Origin: Zoogloea sp016790385
GTDB taxonomy: Bacteria; Pseudomonadota; Gammaproteobacteria; Burkholderiales; Rhodocyclaceae
Assembly: GCF_041916735.1 (NCBI RefSeq)
Contig: NZ_JAYRYY010000001.1
DNA length: 64,000 nucleotides
Reading direction: 5' to 3' (one strand)
The notes beneath the pieces are model-generated. The model was not told the DNA's origin. It searched no databases and saw nothing but the letters and a program-made list of their open reading frames with translations. This document shows, one piece after another, positions 8,578 to 17,136 of the stretch (positions are counted from its first letter, which is position 1; every line of letters starts with the position of its first letter). The translations under genes were made by a program, and so were the position numbers.

Positions 8578-8609
8578 GGTGGCTGTGAGGGCGCTCGAGA
8601 AGCGCCACC
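8578..8609 (+). promoter_or_regulatory. Alternative hairpins in carA-carB spacer
   Basis: Two pairings compete in the 70-base spacer. GGTGGC (8578-8583) can pair with GCCACC (8604-8609), and inside it GGCGCT (8590-8595) can pair with AGCGCC (8601-8606) around the loop CGAGA. There is no T-run, so this is not a simple terminator. It could be an RNA stability or processing element between the two cistrons. Confidence 0.4.
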
Positions 8610-8643
8610 CTTGAACCGTCAGCTTTCGAGTCTCTGAAGAACC

Positions 8644-11600
8644 ATGCCCAAACGTACAGATATCAAGACCATTCTTATCATCGGTGCCGGCCCGATCATC
8701 ATCGGCCAGGCCTGTGAATTCGACTACTCCGGCGCCCAGGCCTGCAAAGCCCTGCGGGAAGAGGGGTACCGGGTAGTTCTGGTGAACTCCAACCCGGCAA
8801 CCATCATGACTGATCCGGGAACGGCTGACGTTACCTATATTGAGCCGATCATCTGGCAGGTTGTCGAGCGGATCATCGAGAAGGAGCGGCCTGACGCGGT
8901 CTTGCCGACGATGGGAGGGCAGACAGCGCTCAACTGTGCTCTGGATCTCGCGAAGCATGGCGTTCTTGCCAAGTATGGCGTGGAATTGATCGGTGCAAAG
9001 GAAGAGGCCATCGACAAGGCCGAAGACCGCATGAAGTTCAAGGATGCCATGACTCGCATCGGGCTTGGTTCTGCGAGATCGGGTGTTGCGCATACCCTGG
9101 ACGAGGCACACCAGGTCCAGGCCGAGATCGGCTTTCCGGTAATCATTCGCCCGTCCTTCACGCTGGGTGGAACGGGGGGCGGCATTGCATACAACCCCGA
9201 GGAGTTTGTCGAGATCTGCAAGCGCGGTCTTGAGGCAAGCCCGACCAATGAGCTGCTGATCGAGGAATCGCTCATTGGTTGGAAAGAATACGAGATGGAG
9301 GTAGTTCGGGATACGGCGGACAACTGCATCATCGTATGCTCCATCGAAAACCTGGATCCGATGGGAGTCCACACTGGGGATTCCATCACCGTCGCGCCCG
9401 CCCAGACGCTCACCGATAAGGAATATCAGATCCTCCGTAATGCCTCCATTGCGGTCCTCCGCGAGATCGGCGTGGATACTGGGGGGTCGAATGTGCAGTT
9501 TGCGATCAACCCCAAAGACGGTCGCATGATTGTGATTGAGATGAATCCTCGGGTGTCGCGTTCGTCCGCGCTTGCGTCGAAGGCAACCGGCTTTCCCATT
9601 GCAAAGATCGCAGCGAAGCTGGCTGTGGGCTTCACGCTTGATGAACTCAAGAACGACATCACGGGGGGCGCGACTCCGGCATCTTTCGAGCCCTCCATCG
9701 ACTACGTGGTCACCAAGATCCCGCGTTTTGCCTTCGAGAAATTCCCCCAAGCCAATGATCGCCTGACCACTCAGATGAAGTCGGTGGGTGAAGTGATGGC
9801 CATGGGACGCACCTTTCAGGAATCGTTTCAGAAGGCGCTGCGGGGGTTGGAAACCGGCGCCTACGGCCTGGATGAGGTGGAAGCGGATAAGGATGATCTT
9901 GAGCGCGAGTTGGGGGATCCCGGAGCGCAGCGGATCTGGTACGTTGGCCAGGCCTTTAGAGAAGGCATGAGTCTTGAACAGGTTCATGCCCTGACCCGCA
10001 TCGATCCCTGGTTCCTCGTCCAGATCGAGGACATTGTCAATACGGAGAAATCTCTGACGGGACGCTCGTTGAAGGGAATTTCCGCCATTGAACTGCGGGA
10101 ACTCAAGCGCAAGGGCTTCGCTGACCGTCGTCTTGCCAAGCTACTCAATACCGATGAAACATCGGTGCGTCTGCATCGCCACGCAGCTGGTGTTCGCCCG
10201 GTCTTCAAGCGCGTCGATACCTGTGCTGCCGAGTTCGCAACGGCCACGGCTTATCTGTATTCCTCGTATGAAGACGAGTGTGAGGCCTTGCCGACCGGCA
10301 ACAAGAAGATCATGGTGCTCGGCGGCGGTCCGAACCGTATCGGGCAGGGGATCGAGTTTGACTACTGCTGTGTCCATGCCGCCTTTGCCCTTCGCGAAGA
10401 CGGATTCGAGACCATCATGGTTAACTGTAACCCTGAAACCGTATCGACCGACTACGATACCTCTGACCGCCTTTACTTCGAGCCATTGACGCTTGAAGAC
10501 ATTCTGGAAATTGTGGCGGTGGAGAAGCCGGTCGGTGTGATCGTGCAATTCGGTGGTCAGACTCCGCTGAAGAGGGCACGTGATCTTGAAGCTAACGGTG
10601 TACCGATTATCGGTACCAGTCCTGACATGATCGATGCGGCGGAAGATCGCGAGCGTTTTCAGAAGCTGCTCTTCGAACTAGGTTTGAAGCAACCGCCAAA
10701 TCGAACCGCTCGCACGCCGGAAGATGCGGTTCGTCTCGCTGCTGAAATCGGTTATCCGTTGGTGGTTCGACCCAGCTATGTGTTGGGCGGTCGTGCCATG
10801 GAGATCGTGCACGAGCAAAAGGATCTCGAGCGTTATATGCGCGAGGCTGTCAAGGTGTCCAATGACTCGCCGGTGCTGCTTGATCGCTTCTTGAATGACG
10901 CGACTGAAGTGGATGTGGACGCGCTTTCAGACGGAAAGCGAGTCATGATCGGTGGGATCATGGAGCACATCGAGCAAGCGGGAGTGCATTCGGGTGATTC
11001 AGCATGCTCGCTGCCTCCGTACACGCTGTCCCCGAAACTGCAGGACGAATTGCGTCGTCAGACCGAGGCAATGGCCCGCGCTCTCAATGTGTGCGGCCTC
11101 ATGAATGTCCAGTTTGCTATTCAGGGAGAGGGTGACGATGCGGTGGTGTACGTTCTTGAGGTCAATCCTCGGGCGTCGCGTACCGTGCCCTTCGTCTCCA
11201 AGGCCTGCAGTCTTCCGCTGGCGAAGATCGCCGCGCGATGCATGGCCGGGCGCAGCCTCGATGATCAGGGCGTTGTTGGAGAAATTGTCCCCCCTTACTA
11301 CTCGGTGAAGGAAGCCGTCTTTCCGTTCGTGAAGTTTCCCGGTGTCGACACGATTCTCGGGCCTGAAATGAAGTCCACCGGCGAGGTTATGGGCGTGGGC
11401 AGAACCTTCGCCGAGGCATTCGTGAAGAGCCAGCTGGGGGCGGGGGTGAGATTGCCGACGTCCGGTAAGGCTTTCATCAGCGTAAAGCACGCGGATCGGC
11501 CTAAGGCGATCGAAGTTGCGCGGGAATTGGTTGAGCTTGGTTTCTCGATTGTGGGAACACGGGGTACAGCAGGCGCCATTGCCGCAGCAGGCCTGCCGGT

Positions 11601-11868
11601 TTCGGCAGTGAACAAGGTGAATGAGGGCCGCCCCCACGTAGTGGACATGATCAAGAATAACGAGATCAGTTTGGTCATTAATACGGTTGAGGAAAAGCGG
11701 CAGGCGGTGACGGACTCCCGATCGATCCGTACGAGCGCACTGGCGGCGAAAGTCACCGTTTACACAACCATTGAGGGTGCCCGGGCGGCCTGCATGGGTA
11801 TGCGACATCTCTCAGGGCTCGAAGCTTATTCGCTTCAGGATCTCCATGGCGAACTGGTGAAGGCATGA
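8644..11868 (+). CDS. carB: Carbamoyl phosphate synthase large subunit
   Basis: CarB of 1074 residues, full family length. It makes carbamoyl phosphate from bicarbonate, ammonia and two ATP for pyrimidine and arginine synthesis. Two homologous halves are visible, each with an ATP-grasp domain: the first begins with IIGAGPIIIGQACEFDYSG, the second near residue 555 with VLGGGPNRIGQGIEFDYC. Both contain matching metal-binding segments (VIEMNPRVSRSSAL and VLEVNPRASRT). The C-terminal MGS-like allosteric domain follows, from about 940. Its ATG-TGA end overlaps greA by 4 bases, so greA is translationally coupled. Confidence 0.98.
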   Translation: MPKRTDIKTILIIGAGPIIIGQACEFDYSGAQACKALREEGYRVVLVNSNPATIMTDPGTADVTYIEPIIWQVVERIIEKERPDAVLPTMGGQTALNCALDLAKHGVLAKYGVELIGAKEEAIDKAEDRMKFKDAMTRIGLGSARSGVAHTLDEAHQVQAEIGFPVIIRPSFTLGGTGGGIAYNPEEFVEICKRGLEASPTNELLIEESLIGWKEYEMEVVRDTADNCIIVCSIENLDPMGVHTGDSITVAPAQTLTDKEYQILRNASIAVLREIGVDTGGSNVQFAINPKDGRMIVIEMNPRVSRSSALASKATGFPIAKIAAKLAVGFTLDELKNDITGGATPASFEPSIDYVVTKIPRFAFEKFPQANDRLTTQMKSVGEVMAMGRTFQESFQKALRGLETGAYGLDEVEADKDDLERELGDPGAQRIWYVGQAFREGMSLEQVHALTRIDPWFLVQIEDIVNTEKSLTGRSLKGISAIELRELKRKGFADRRLAKLLNTDETSVRLHRHAAGVRPVFKRVDTCAAEFATATAYLYSSYEDECEALPTGNKKIMVLGGGPNRIGQGIEFDYCCVHAAFALREDGFETIMVNCNPETVSTDYDTSDRLYFEPLTLEDILEIVAVEKPVGVIVQFGGQTPLKRARDLEANGVPIIGTSPDMIDAAEDRERFQKLLFELGLKQPPNRTARTPEDAVRLAAEIGYPLVVRPSYVLGGRAMEIVHEQKDLERYMREAVKVSNDSPVLLDRFLNDATEVDVDALSDGKRVMIGGIMEHIEQAGVHSGDSACSLPPYTLSPKLQDELRRQTEAMARALNVCGLMNVQFAIQGEGDDAVVYVLEVNPRASRTVPFVSKACSLPLAKIAARCMAGRSLDDQGVVGEIVPPYYSVKEAVFPFVKFPGVDTILGPEMKSTGEVMGVGRTFAEAFVKSQLGAGVRLPTSGKAFISVKHADRPKAIEVARELVELGFSIVGTRGTAGAIAAAGLPVSAVNKVNEGRPHVVDMIKNNEISLVINTVEEKRQAVTDSRSIRTSALAAKVTVYTTIEGARAACMGMRHLSGLEAYSLQDLHGELVKA

Positions 11869-12341
11869 GCAAGGTTCCACTTACCGTCGCGGGTGCGGAA
11901 AAGTTGAAGCAGGAACTGCACCGGCTGAAAACCGTTGAGCGCCCCAATGTGATCGCGGCGATTGCCGAGGCGCGTTCTCACGGGGATCTTTCTGAAAACG
12001 CCGAGTACGACGCCGCGAAGGAGCGTCAGGGCTTCATCGAAGGGCGTATCCGGGAGGTGGAGAGCAAGCTTTCCAATGGCCAGATCATCGATCCGAAGCT
12101 GCTGGACGCTGATGGCCGCTGCGTATTCGGTGCTACGGTTGAACTTGAGGATCTCGATACGGGTGACACCGTCACTTATCAGATCGTCGGCGATGACGAG
12201 GCAGATATCAAAGAAGGCAAGATCGCGATCAGCTCTCCTATCGCTCGGGCGCTTATTGGGAAGTTTGCAGGCGACGTTGCCGAGGTGCAGGCTCCTGGTG
12301 GAGTGCGAGAGCTGGAATTGATAGACGTCCGTTACATCTGA
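11865..12341 (+). CDS. greA: Transcription elongation factor GreA
   Basis: GreA of 158 residues, which rescues backtracked RNA polymerase by stimulating transcript cleavage. The N-terminal coiled coil contains the tip region SHGDLSENAEYDAAKERQ, with the acidic residues that enter the polymerase secondary channel. The C-terminal FKBP-like domain carries the usual GDDEADIKEGKIAISSPIAR stretch. The start overlaps the end of carB by 4 bases. The carAB-greA arrangement is widespread in proteobacteria. Confidence 0.98.
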   Translation: MSKVPLTVAGAEKLKQELHRLKTVERPNVIAAIAEARSHGDLSENAEYDAAKERQGFIEGRIREVESKLSNGQIIDPKLLDADGRCVFGATVELEDLDTGDTVTYQIVGDDEADIKEGKIAISSPIARALIGKFAGDVAEVQAPGGVRELELIDVRYI

Positions 12342-12351
12342 CCCCGATAAG

Positions 12352-12813
12352 ATGCAGCGAGTTGCCGAGCACTTCTATAGCATTTCCATCAGCCTTTGGG
12401 TTGGGGGGCTCTGGGCGATCGGCTACTTGGCTGCACCTGTACTTTTCAGTGTGTTGGACGACAGGGCCTTGGCTGGGCGGGTAGCGGGGGTAATGTTCCA
12501 CTATGTAGGATGGCTGGGGATGGTGGTTTCAGCTTACCTGCTCGTCTTTCTCGCCCTGAAGAAGAACGGCGCTGCACTAAAATGTGGCGTTTTCTGGGTG
12601 GTGCTGTTGATGCTCCTCCTAACAGCAGCCGGGCAGTTCGGAATTCAGCCGATACTCGCTCAATTGAAAGCAGATTCTTTTCCACGAGAAGTCATGGAAA
12701 GTGCCATGCGGGATCGTTTCATGGCATGGCATGGTGTTTCCAGCGTTCTTTATTTAGTCGAGAGCGTGCTGGGCCTCCTTTTGGTGGCCCAGCAAGGACG
12801 GGGCTTGCGCTGA
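12352..12813 (+). CDS. DUF4149 family inner-membrane protein
   Basis: Integral membrane protein of 153 residues with four hydrophobic segments (about 11-30, 46-67, 77-97 and 127-145). The ISLWVGGLWAIGYLAAPVLF start and the FMAWHGVSSVLYL motif are typical of DUF4149 proteins. It starts 10 bases after greA on the same strand, so it is probably the last gene of the carAB-greA transcript. The function is unknown; the family recurs at this position in betaproteobacteria. It ends convergently with yhbY. Confidence 0.8.
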   Translation: MQRVAEHFYSISISLWVGGLWAIGYLAAPVLFSVLDDRALAGRVAGVMFHYVGWLGMVVSAYLLVFLALKKNGAALKCGVFWVVLLMLLLTAAGQFGIQPILAQLKADSFPREVMESAMRDRFMAWHGVSSVLYLVESVLGLLLVAQQGRGLR

Positions 12814-12826
12814 GTTGCGAGTGTTT

Positions 12827-13276
12827 TCAGTGGCCAGATCCGCGAGTGGGTTTGGCGGGGGCCGGAAACCAGCGCGGCTTTTTGATGGCAGACGTGCTGT
12901 TCAGGGAGGCAATCCCGCGCCGTGCAGACAGTGCCTTGGCGGACTTGGCTTTTGCTGGTGCACGTTTCGGCTTTTCGGACTGCGCGCGGGTGCTTTCTTC
13001 CGTAAGTGTCTTCTCCCTCCAAACAACCAGAGTCTTTCCGATGTGCTGAACGGAAGCGGCACCGAGTTCGCTGCAAACGGTGTTCAGAATGGCGTCGCGT
13101 TGGGAACGGTCTTCGCCATAAACCCTGATCTTGATCAGCTCATGCGCTTGGAGCGCGTTGTCGATTTCCTTGAGCACGGCAGGCGTCAGACCATTGCCGG
13201 CTACGCTCACCACCGGGTGCAGGTGATGGGCTTGCGCGCGAAAGGCTCGCCGCTGTGCGGGCGTAAGTTCAGTCAT
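12827..13276 (-). CDS. yhbY: YhbY/CRM-domain RNA-binding protein with basic tail
   Basis: Ribosome-associated RNA-binding protein. The CRM domain occupies about residues 1-92 (MTELTPAQRRAFRAQAH, then VSVAGNGLTPAVLKEID and KIRVYGEDRSQRDAI). YhbY proteins act in 50S assembly. I prefer the ATG at 13276; an in-frame ATG at 13288 would add four residues. Unlike the roughly 97-residue E. coli protein, this one carries a C-terminal extension of about 55 residues rich in Lys, Ala, Arg and Pro (KPKRAPAKAKSAKALSARRG). It is divergent from rlmE, 38 bases apart, so two 50S-maturation genes share one promoter region. Confidence 0.92.
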   Translation of the reverse strand: MTELTPAQRRAFRAQAHHLHPVVSVAGNGLTPAVLKEIDNALQAHELIKIRVYGEDRSQRDAILNTVCSELGAASVQHIGKTLVVWREKTLTEESTRAQSEKPKRAPAKAKSAKALSARRGIASLNSTSAIKKPRWFPAPAKPTRGSGH

Positions 13277-13314
13277 ATTCCAACCCATTGAAAAAAGGGC
13301 GTAATTGTACCGCG

Positions 13315-13935
13315 ATGAAGCGCACCAAGACCAGCAAATCCTGGATGACCGAACATGTTAATGACCCGTTTGTCCAGCGTGCAAAGTCGGAAGGCTTGCG
13401 TGCACGGGCGGCCTACAAGTTGATGGAGATGGATGACAAGGATCGACTCATCAAACCTGGAATGGTTGTGGTTGACCTCGGGGCGGCACCTGGGTCTTGG
13501 AGTCAGGTGGCGGTATCCCGCGTCGGTGTCGGCGGACGCGTGTTTGCCCTTGATCTGCTTCCCATGGAGCCCATAGCTGGTGTTGAGTTCATGCAGGGGG
13601 ATTTCCACGACGCCGACTTTGTTGCCGAGTTTGAGGCCTTGCTGGGGGATCGAAAGGTGGATCTCGTCTTATCCGATATTGCCCCAAATATTTCGGGCAT
13701 CTCTTCCAGCGATCAGGCGCGTTCTATCTATTTGGCGGAACTCGCACTGGATTTCGCTCTACAGCACCTCTCGCCAGCCGGGAAGTTCGTTGTTAAGGTC
13801 TTTCATGGTCAAGGTTTCGACGAGTTCCGCAAAGTCATGGGAGGTGCGTTCAAGTCGGTCCAGATCCGCAAGCCGCAAGCATCGAGAGGGAGAAGTTCCG
13901 AGGTGTATCTGCTTGGTGTCGGACCGCGTGGATAG
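13315..13935 (+). CDS. rlmE: 23S rRNA 2'-O-methyltransferase RlmE (FtsJ/RrmJ)
   Basis: SAM-dependent methyltransferase that modifies U2552 of 23S rRNA in the 50S subunit. The ATG at 13315 gives 206 residues, close to E. coli RlmE; upstream in-frame TTG codons are unlikely starts. The SAM-binding motif is VVDLGAAPGSWSQ (52-64). The catalytic K-D-K-E set is complete: Lys35, Asp121, Lys161 and Glu196. It lies just before ftsH, the usual rlmE-ftsH pair. The 114-base gap to ftsH shows no clear sigma-32 promoter. Confidence 0.97.
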   Translation: MKRTKTSKSWMTEHVNDPFVQRAKSEGLRARAAYKLMEMDDKDRLIKPGMVVVDLGAAPGSWSQVAVSRVGVGGRVFALDLLPMEPIAGVEFMQGDFHDADFVAEFEALLGDRKVDLVLSDIAPNISGISSSDQARSIYLAELALDFALQHLSPAGKFVVKVFHGQGFDEFRKVMGGAFKSVQIRKPQASRGRSSEVYLLGVGPRG

Positions 13936-14049
13936 CACGTGTGACACCGTATCTTTGAGCTATCGTCATCATAATTTGATCCAGCGAACGTTCGGACATA
14001 GAATCAGTCCACTACGCTGTGGCCCCTGTCGGGCCTTCAAGGAATCGTT

Positions 14050-15942
14050 TTGAACAATTTATTCAAGAATCTAGCGATCTGGCTCGTGATCGGCGTTGTA
14101 CTCATGACCGTTTTCAACCAGTTCAACAACCGTCAGGCGGCTCAGAATTCGGTCGAGTACTCCCAGTTCATGGAGGACGCGAAGCAGGGAAAGATCGCTA
14201 AGGCTATCGTCGATGGACGCACTGTGAGGGCAACCACGCAGGACGGCCGGCAGGTCACCGTCTACACTCCGGGTGTTCAGGATATCTGGATGGTCGGTGA
14301 TCTCATGCGCTACGGAGTGAAGGTTACTGCCGCCAAGCCGGAGGAGGAACAGTCCTTCCTCATGAATATCTTCGTTTCCTGGTTCCCGATGATTTTGCTC
14401 ATCGGCGTCTGGGTGTTCTTCATGCGCCAGATGCAAGGTGGTGGGCGAGGAGGTGCGTTCTCTTTCGGTAAGTCGAAAGCCAAGATGCTCGACGAATCGG
14501 CCAACACGGTCACGTTTGCCGATGTCGCCGGCTGTGATGAAGCGAAGGAAGAGGTGGGCGAGCTAGTTGAGTTTCTTCGCGATCCTTCCAAGTTCCAAAA
14601 GCTTGGAGGCCACATCCCCAAGGGTGTCTTGATGGTGGGTTCTCCGGGCACCGGTAAGACTCTGCTTGCCAAGGCGATTGCGGGAGAGGCAAAGGTTCCC
14701 TTTTTCTCAATTTCCGGTTCTGATTTTGTCGAGATGTTCGTCGGTGTTGGGGCGGCTCGTGTTCGAGATATGTTTGAACAAGCCAAGAAGCAGGCGCCTT
14801 GCATTATCTTCATTGACGAAATCGATGCTGTGGGCCGCCAGCGCGGTGCGGGATTGGGGGGGGGCAATGACGAAAGAGAACAGACACTCAATCAGCTGCT
14901 TGTGGAAATGGACGGGTTCGAAGGAGTGTCTGGTGTCATTGTGATCGCAGCTACCAACCGACCAGACGTTCTTGACCCTGCGCTTCTGCGCCCGGGACGC
15001 TTTGACCGGCAGGTGGTTGTTCCGTTGCCCGATATTCGGGGGAGGGAGCAGATTCTTCGCGTTCACATGCGCAAGGTGCCAATTGCTCCTGATGTTGATG
15101 CGATGATTCTCGCCCGTGGGTGTCCGGGGTTCGCTGGGGCTGATCTTGCAAATCTGGTGAACGAAGCGGCGCTTTTTGCAGCCAGGGGTAACAAGCGTCT
15201 TGTGGATATGGACGACTTCGAACGGGCCAAGGACAAAATTATGATGGGGGCGGAGCGCCGCTCGATGGTCATGCCGGAGGAGGAGCGTCGAAATACGGCA
15301 TACCACGAGTCAGGTCATGCCGTTGTGGCGAAGTGTTTGACGAAAACAGATCCGGTTCATAAGGTTACGATCATTCCGCGCGGTCGTGCGCTTGGCGTCA
15401 CCATGCAGTTGCCAGAACAGGATCGGTACAGCCAGGACAGGGACCGCTTGCTGCAAACGATTGCCGTGCTTTTTGGGGGCCGGATTGCGGAGGAGCTGTT
15501 CATGAATCAGATGACTACAGGCGCTTCGAACGATTTTCAGCGCGCTACTGATCTTGCCCGTCGGATGGTTACGCAATGGGGGATGTCGGACAATCTGGGA
15601 CCCATGGTGTACGGGGAAGAAGAAGGAGAGGTCTTTCTAGGCCGCTCCGTCACGACGCACAAGAATATGTCCGAGGCAACCCTGCAGAAAGTGGACGCCG
15701 AGATTCGACGGATCCTTGATCAACAATACGCTTTGGCCCGTCGCCTCCTCGAAGACAACCGGGACAAGGTGGAGGCAATGACAGCAGCGTTGCTTGAGCT
15801 TGAAACCATCGATGCTGATCAAATCAATGACATCATGGCCGGAAAGGTTCCGCGTCCTCCAAAGCCGTCATCGGTCGTTCCACGGCGTTCCGGTGATGAT
15901 ACCCCAGGCGCGGAGCCCACGGCGCACGCGCCTGCTGCCTGA
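14050..15942 (+). CDS. ftsH: ATP-dependent zinc metalloprotease FtsH
   Basis: Inner-membrane AAA+ protease of 630 residues that degrades misfolded membrane proteins and regulators such as sigma-32 and LpxC. The start is TTG at 14050 with AAGGAA about 6 bases upstream. Two transmembrane segments (about 5-24 and 105-125) flank a periplasmic domain. Walker A is GSPGTGKT (197-204), Walker B is IIFIDEID, and the second region of homology lies around 300-320. The zinc site is HESGH (419-423), with Asp495 (TGASNDF) as third ligand. The Pro-rich C-terminal tail is disordered-looking. A strong terminator follows. Confidence 0.98.
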   Translation: MNNLFKNLAIWLVIGVVLMTVFNQFNNRQAAQNSVEYSQFMEDAKQGKIAKAIVDGRTVRATTQDGRQVTVYTPGVQDIWMVGDLMRYGVKVTAAKPEEEQSFLMNIFVSWFPMILLIGVWVFFMRQMQGGGRGGAFSFGKSKAKMLDESANTVTFADVAGCDEAKEEVGELVEFLRDPSKFQKLGGHIPKGVLMVGSPGTGKTLLAKAIAGEAKVPFFSISGSDFVEMFVGVGAARVRDMFEQAKKQAPCIIFIDEIDAVGRQRGAGLGGGNDEREQTLNQLLVEMDGFEGVSGVIVIAATNRPDVLDPALLRPGRFDRQVVVPLPDIRGREQILRVHMRKVPIAPDVDAMILARGCPGFAGADLANLVNEAALFAARGNKRLVDMDDFERAKDKIMMGAERRSMVMPEEERRNTAYHESGHAVVAKCLTKTDPVHKVTIIPRGRALGVTMQLPEQDRYSQDRDRLLQTIAVLFGGRIAEELFMNQMTTGASNDFQRATDLARRMVTQWGMSDNLGPMVYGEEEGEVFLGRSVTTHKNMSEATLQKVDAEIRRILDQQYALARRLLEDNRDKVEAMTAALLELETIDADQINDIMAGKVPRPPKPSSVVPRRSGDDTPGAEPTAHAPAA

Positions 15943-15964
15943 GCCTGATTTGCCTTTTTCAGAG

Positions 15965-15989
15965 CCGGCCCTGATGGGCCGGTTTTTTT
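15965..15989 (+). terminator. Rho-independent terminator of ftsH
   Basis: A perfect 7-base stem, CCGGCCC (15965-15971) with GGGCCGG (15976-15982), with a TGAT loop and seven T residues immediately after. It starts 23 bases after the ftsH stop. Confidence 0.92.
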
Positions 15990-16157
15990 CTACTTCCTGA
16001 TTGGACCCAGACCCATTCCAGTGGTATCTCCGCGCTTCGTGGTTAAGCGTTGGTTCGGATTATCCATCGCTTATTATGATTTCCTGCTCTCGTAAGGGGC
16101 GCGTCTAGTCGAACAGCGGTCGCGATCAACGTGCTTCATGCCTTTCAAGGAATAGGA

Positions 16158-16226
16158 ATGTCAATTGTCGATTTGGGAGACTGGGATGGATGGATTCCGA
16201 GGAGAAGAGTCAGGTATCCTCAATAG
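16158..16226 (+). CDS. Possible 22-residue small ORF upstream of folP
   Basis: ATG at 16158 to TAG at 16224-16226 encodes a 22-residue peptide rich in Asp and Trp in its first half and Arg in its second. AAGGAATAGG just upstream resembles a ribosome-binding site. It lies between the weak promoter-like sequence and folP. I do not recognise it. It may be a leader peptide or chance. Confidence 0.2.
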   Translation: MSIVDLGDWDGWIPRRRVRYPQ

Positions 16227-16249
16227 CATGTGATCTATAGGTTCCGGTA

Positions 16250-17098
16250 ATGCCCTCGTCTCTCACTTGCGGTAGATATATTCTGGATCTCTCTGCGCCG
16301 AGGATTATGGCGATCCTCAACGTAACGCCTGATTCGTTCTCTGGAGATGGCTGTACAACCTTGGATTTTGCATTGCGTTCGGCAGAACGAATGATTTCCG
16401 AGGGTGCGGAGGTTTTGGACGTTGGGGGGGAGTCCTCCCGTCCAGGGGCTCTTGCGATCGGTCTTCAGGAGGAGTTGGACAGAGTGCTGCCTGTGATAGA
16501 AGCACTTTCATCGTTTGGGGTGCCTTTATCTGTAGATACAGTCAAGCCCATTGTGATGCGCGAGGCCATCAAAGTCGGGGCAGATCTCATCAATGATATT
16601 TCGGCATTCCAGGCCGATGGTGCCGTCGATGCCGTTGTTTCCACCAACGTGGCCTTGTGTGTTATGCACATGAGGGGACGACCGGAAACAATGCAGGTTG
16701 AGCCTGGCTATGACGATGTCATGTCAGACGTGGAGGAGTTCTTGTCTGACCGGGTTGGGGTGCTTCTTCGTGCGGGGGTTTCGCCGGATCGACTAATCTT
16801 GGATCCTGGTTTTGGGTTTGGGAAGACCGTCGATCACAATCTGACCCTTCTAAGAGGGCTCGCGCGTTTCGGGGTGGGGGGCTATCCGATACTAGTGGGG
16901 ATGTCCAGGAAATCGATGCTGGGTGCAATCACTGGCAGGGATGTAAAAAATCGCACCGTGGCAGGCGCGTTGACGGCCATGATTGCCCTTCAGAATGGCG
17001 CAAAGATCATACGAACCCATGACGTTGCTGAAACCCGTGATGCAATCCGCGTCTGGAGGGCGTTGGAGGCTTTGGGTAAAGACGTTTGTTCGGAATAA
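16250..17098 (+). CDS. folP: Dihydropteroate synthase
   Basis: FolP of 282 residues. It joins p-aminobenzoate to the pterin diphosphate in folate synthesis and is the sulfonamide target. It shows the TIM-barrel signatures LNVTPDSFSGDG near residues 24-35, DVGGESSRPGA, the DLINDISAF segment and the C-terminal VGMSRKSMLG loop. ESSRPGA differs from the usual ESTRPGA by one conservative change. ftsH-folP-glmM is a classical conserved order. Here a terminator and a 307-base gap separate ftsH from folP, so folP-glmM probably has its own promoter. Confidence 0.97.
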   Translation: MPSSLTCGRYILDLSAPRIMAILNVTPDSFSGDGCTTLDFALRSAERMISEGAEVLDVGGESSRPGALAIGLQEELDRVLPVIEALSSFGVPLSVDTVKPIVMREAIKVGADLINDISAFQADGAVDAVVSTNVALCVMHMRGRPETMQVEPGYDDVMSDVEEFLSDRVGVLLRAGVSPDRLILDPGFGFGKTVDHNLTLLRGLARFGVGGYPILVGMSRKSMLGAITGRDVKNRTVAGALTAMIALQNGAKIIRTHDVAETRDAIRVWRALEALGKDVCSE

Positions 17099-17136
17099 TC
17101 TACAGGTGAACTGATCGAAGGTTTCAGGAGGGAAAG

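Larger units (their letters stand above)
15943..16249. other. ftsH-folP intergenic region (307 bases)
   Basis: It contains the ftsH terminator (15965-15989), a weak promoter-like pair (TTGGTT at 16050-16055 and TATTAT at 16072-16077, 16-base spacer) and one short open frame with a plausible ribosome-binding site (16158-16226). Otherwise I see nothing in it. Confidence 0.5.

Noticed and set aside
8545..9987. 480-codon open frame on the minus strand
   Set aside because: Antisense shadow of carB caused by high GC; the carB frame has all family motifs.
13936..14049. Sigma-32 heat-shock promoter for ftsH
   Set aside because: No CTTGAA-type -35 with a CCCCAT-type -10 at correct spacing was found; CATAAT at 13970-13975 lacks a fitting -35.
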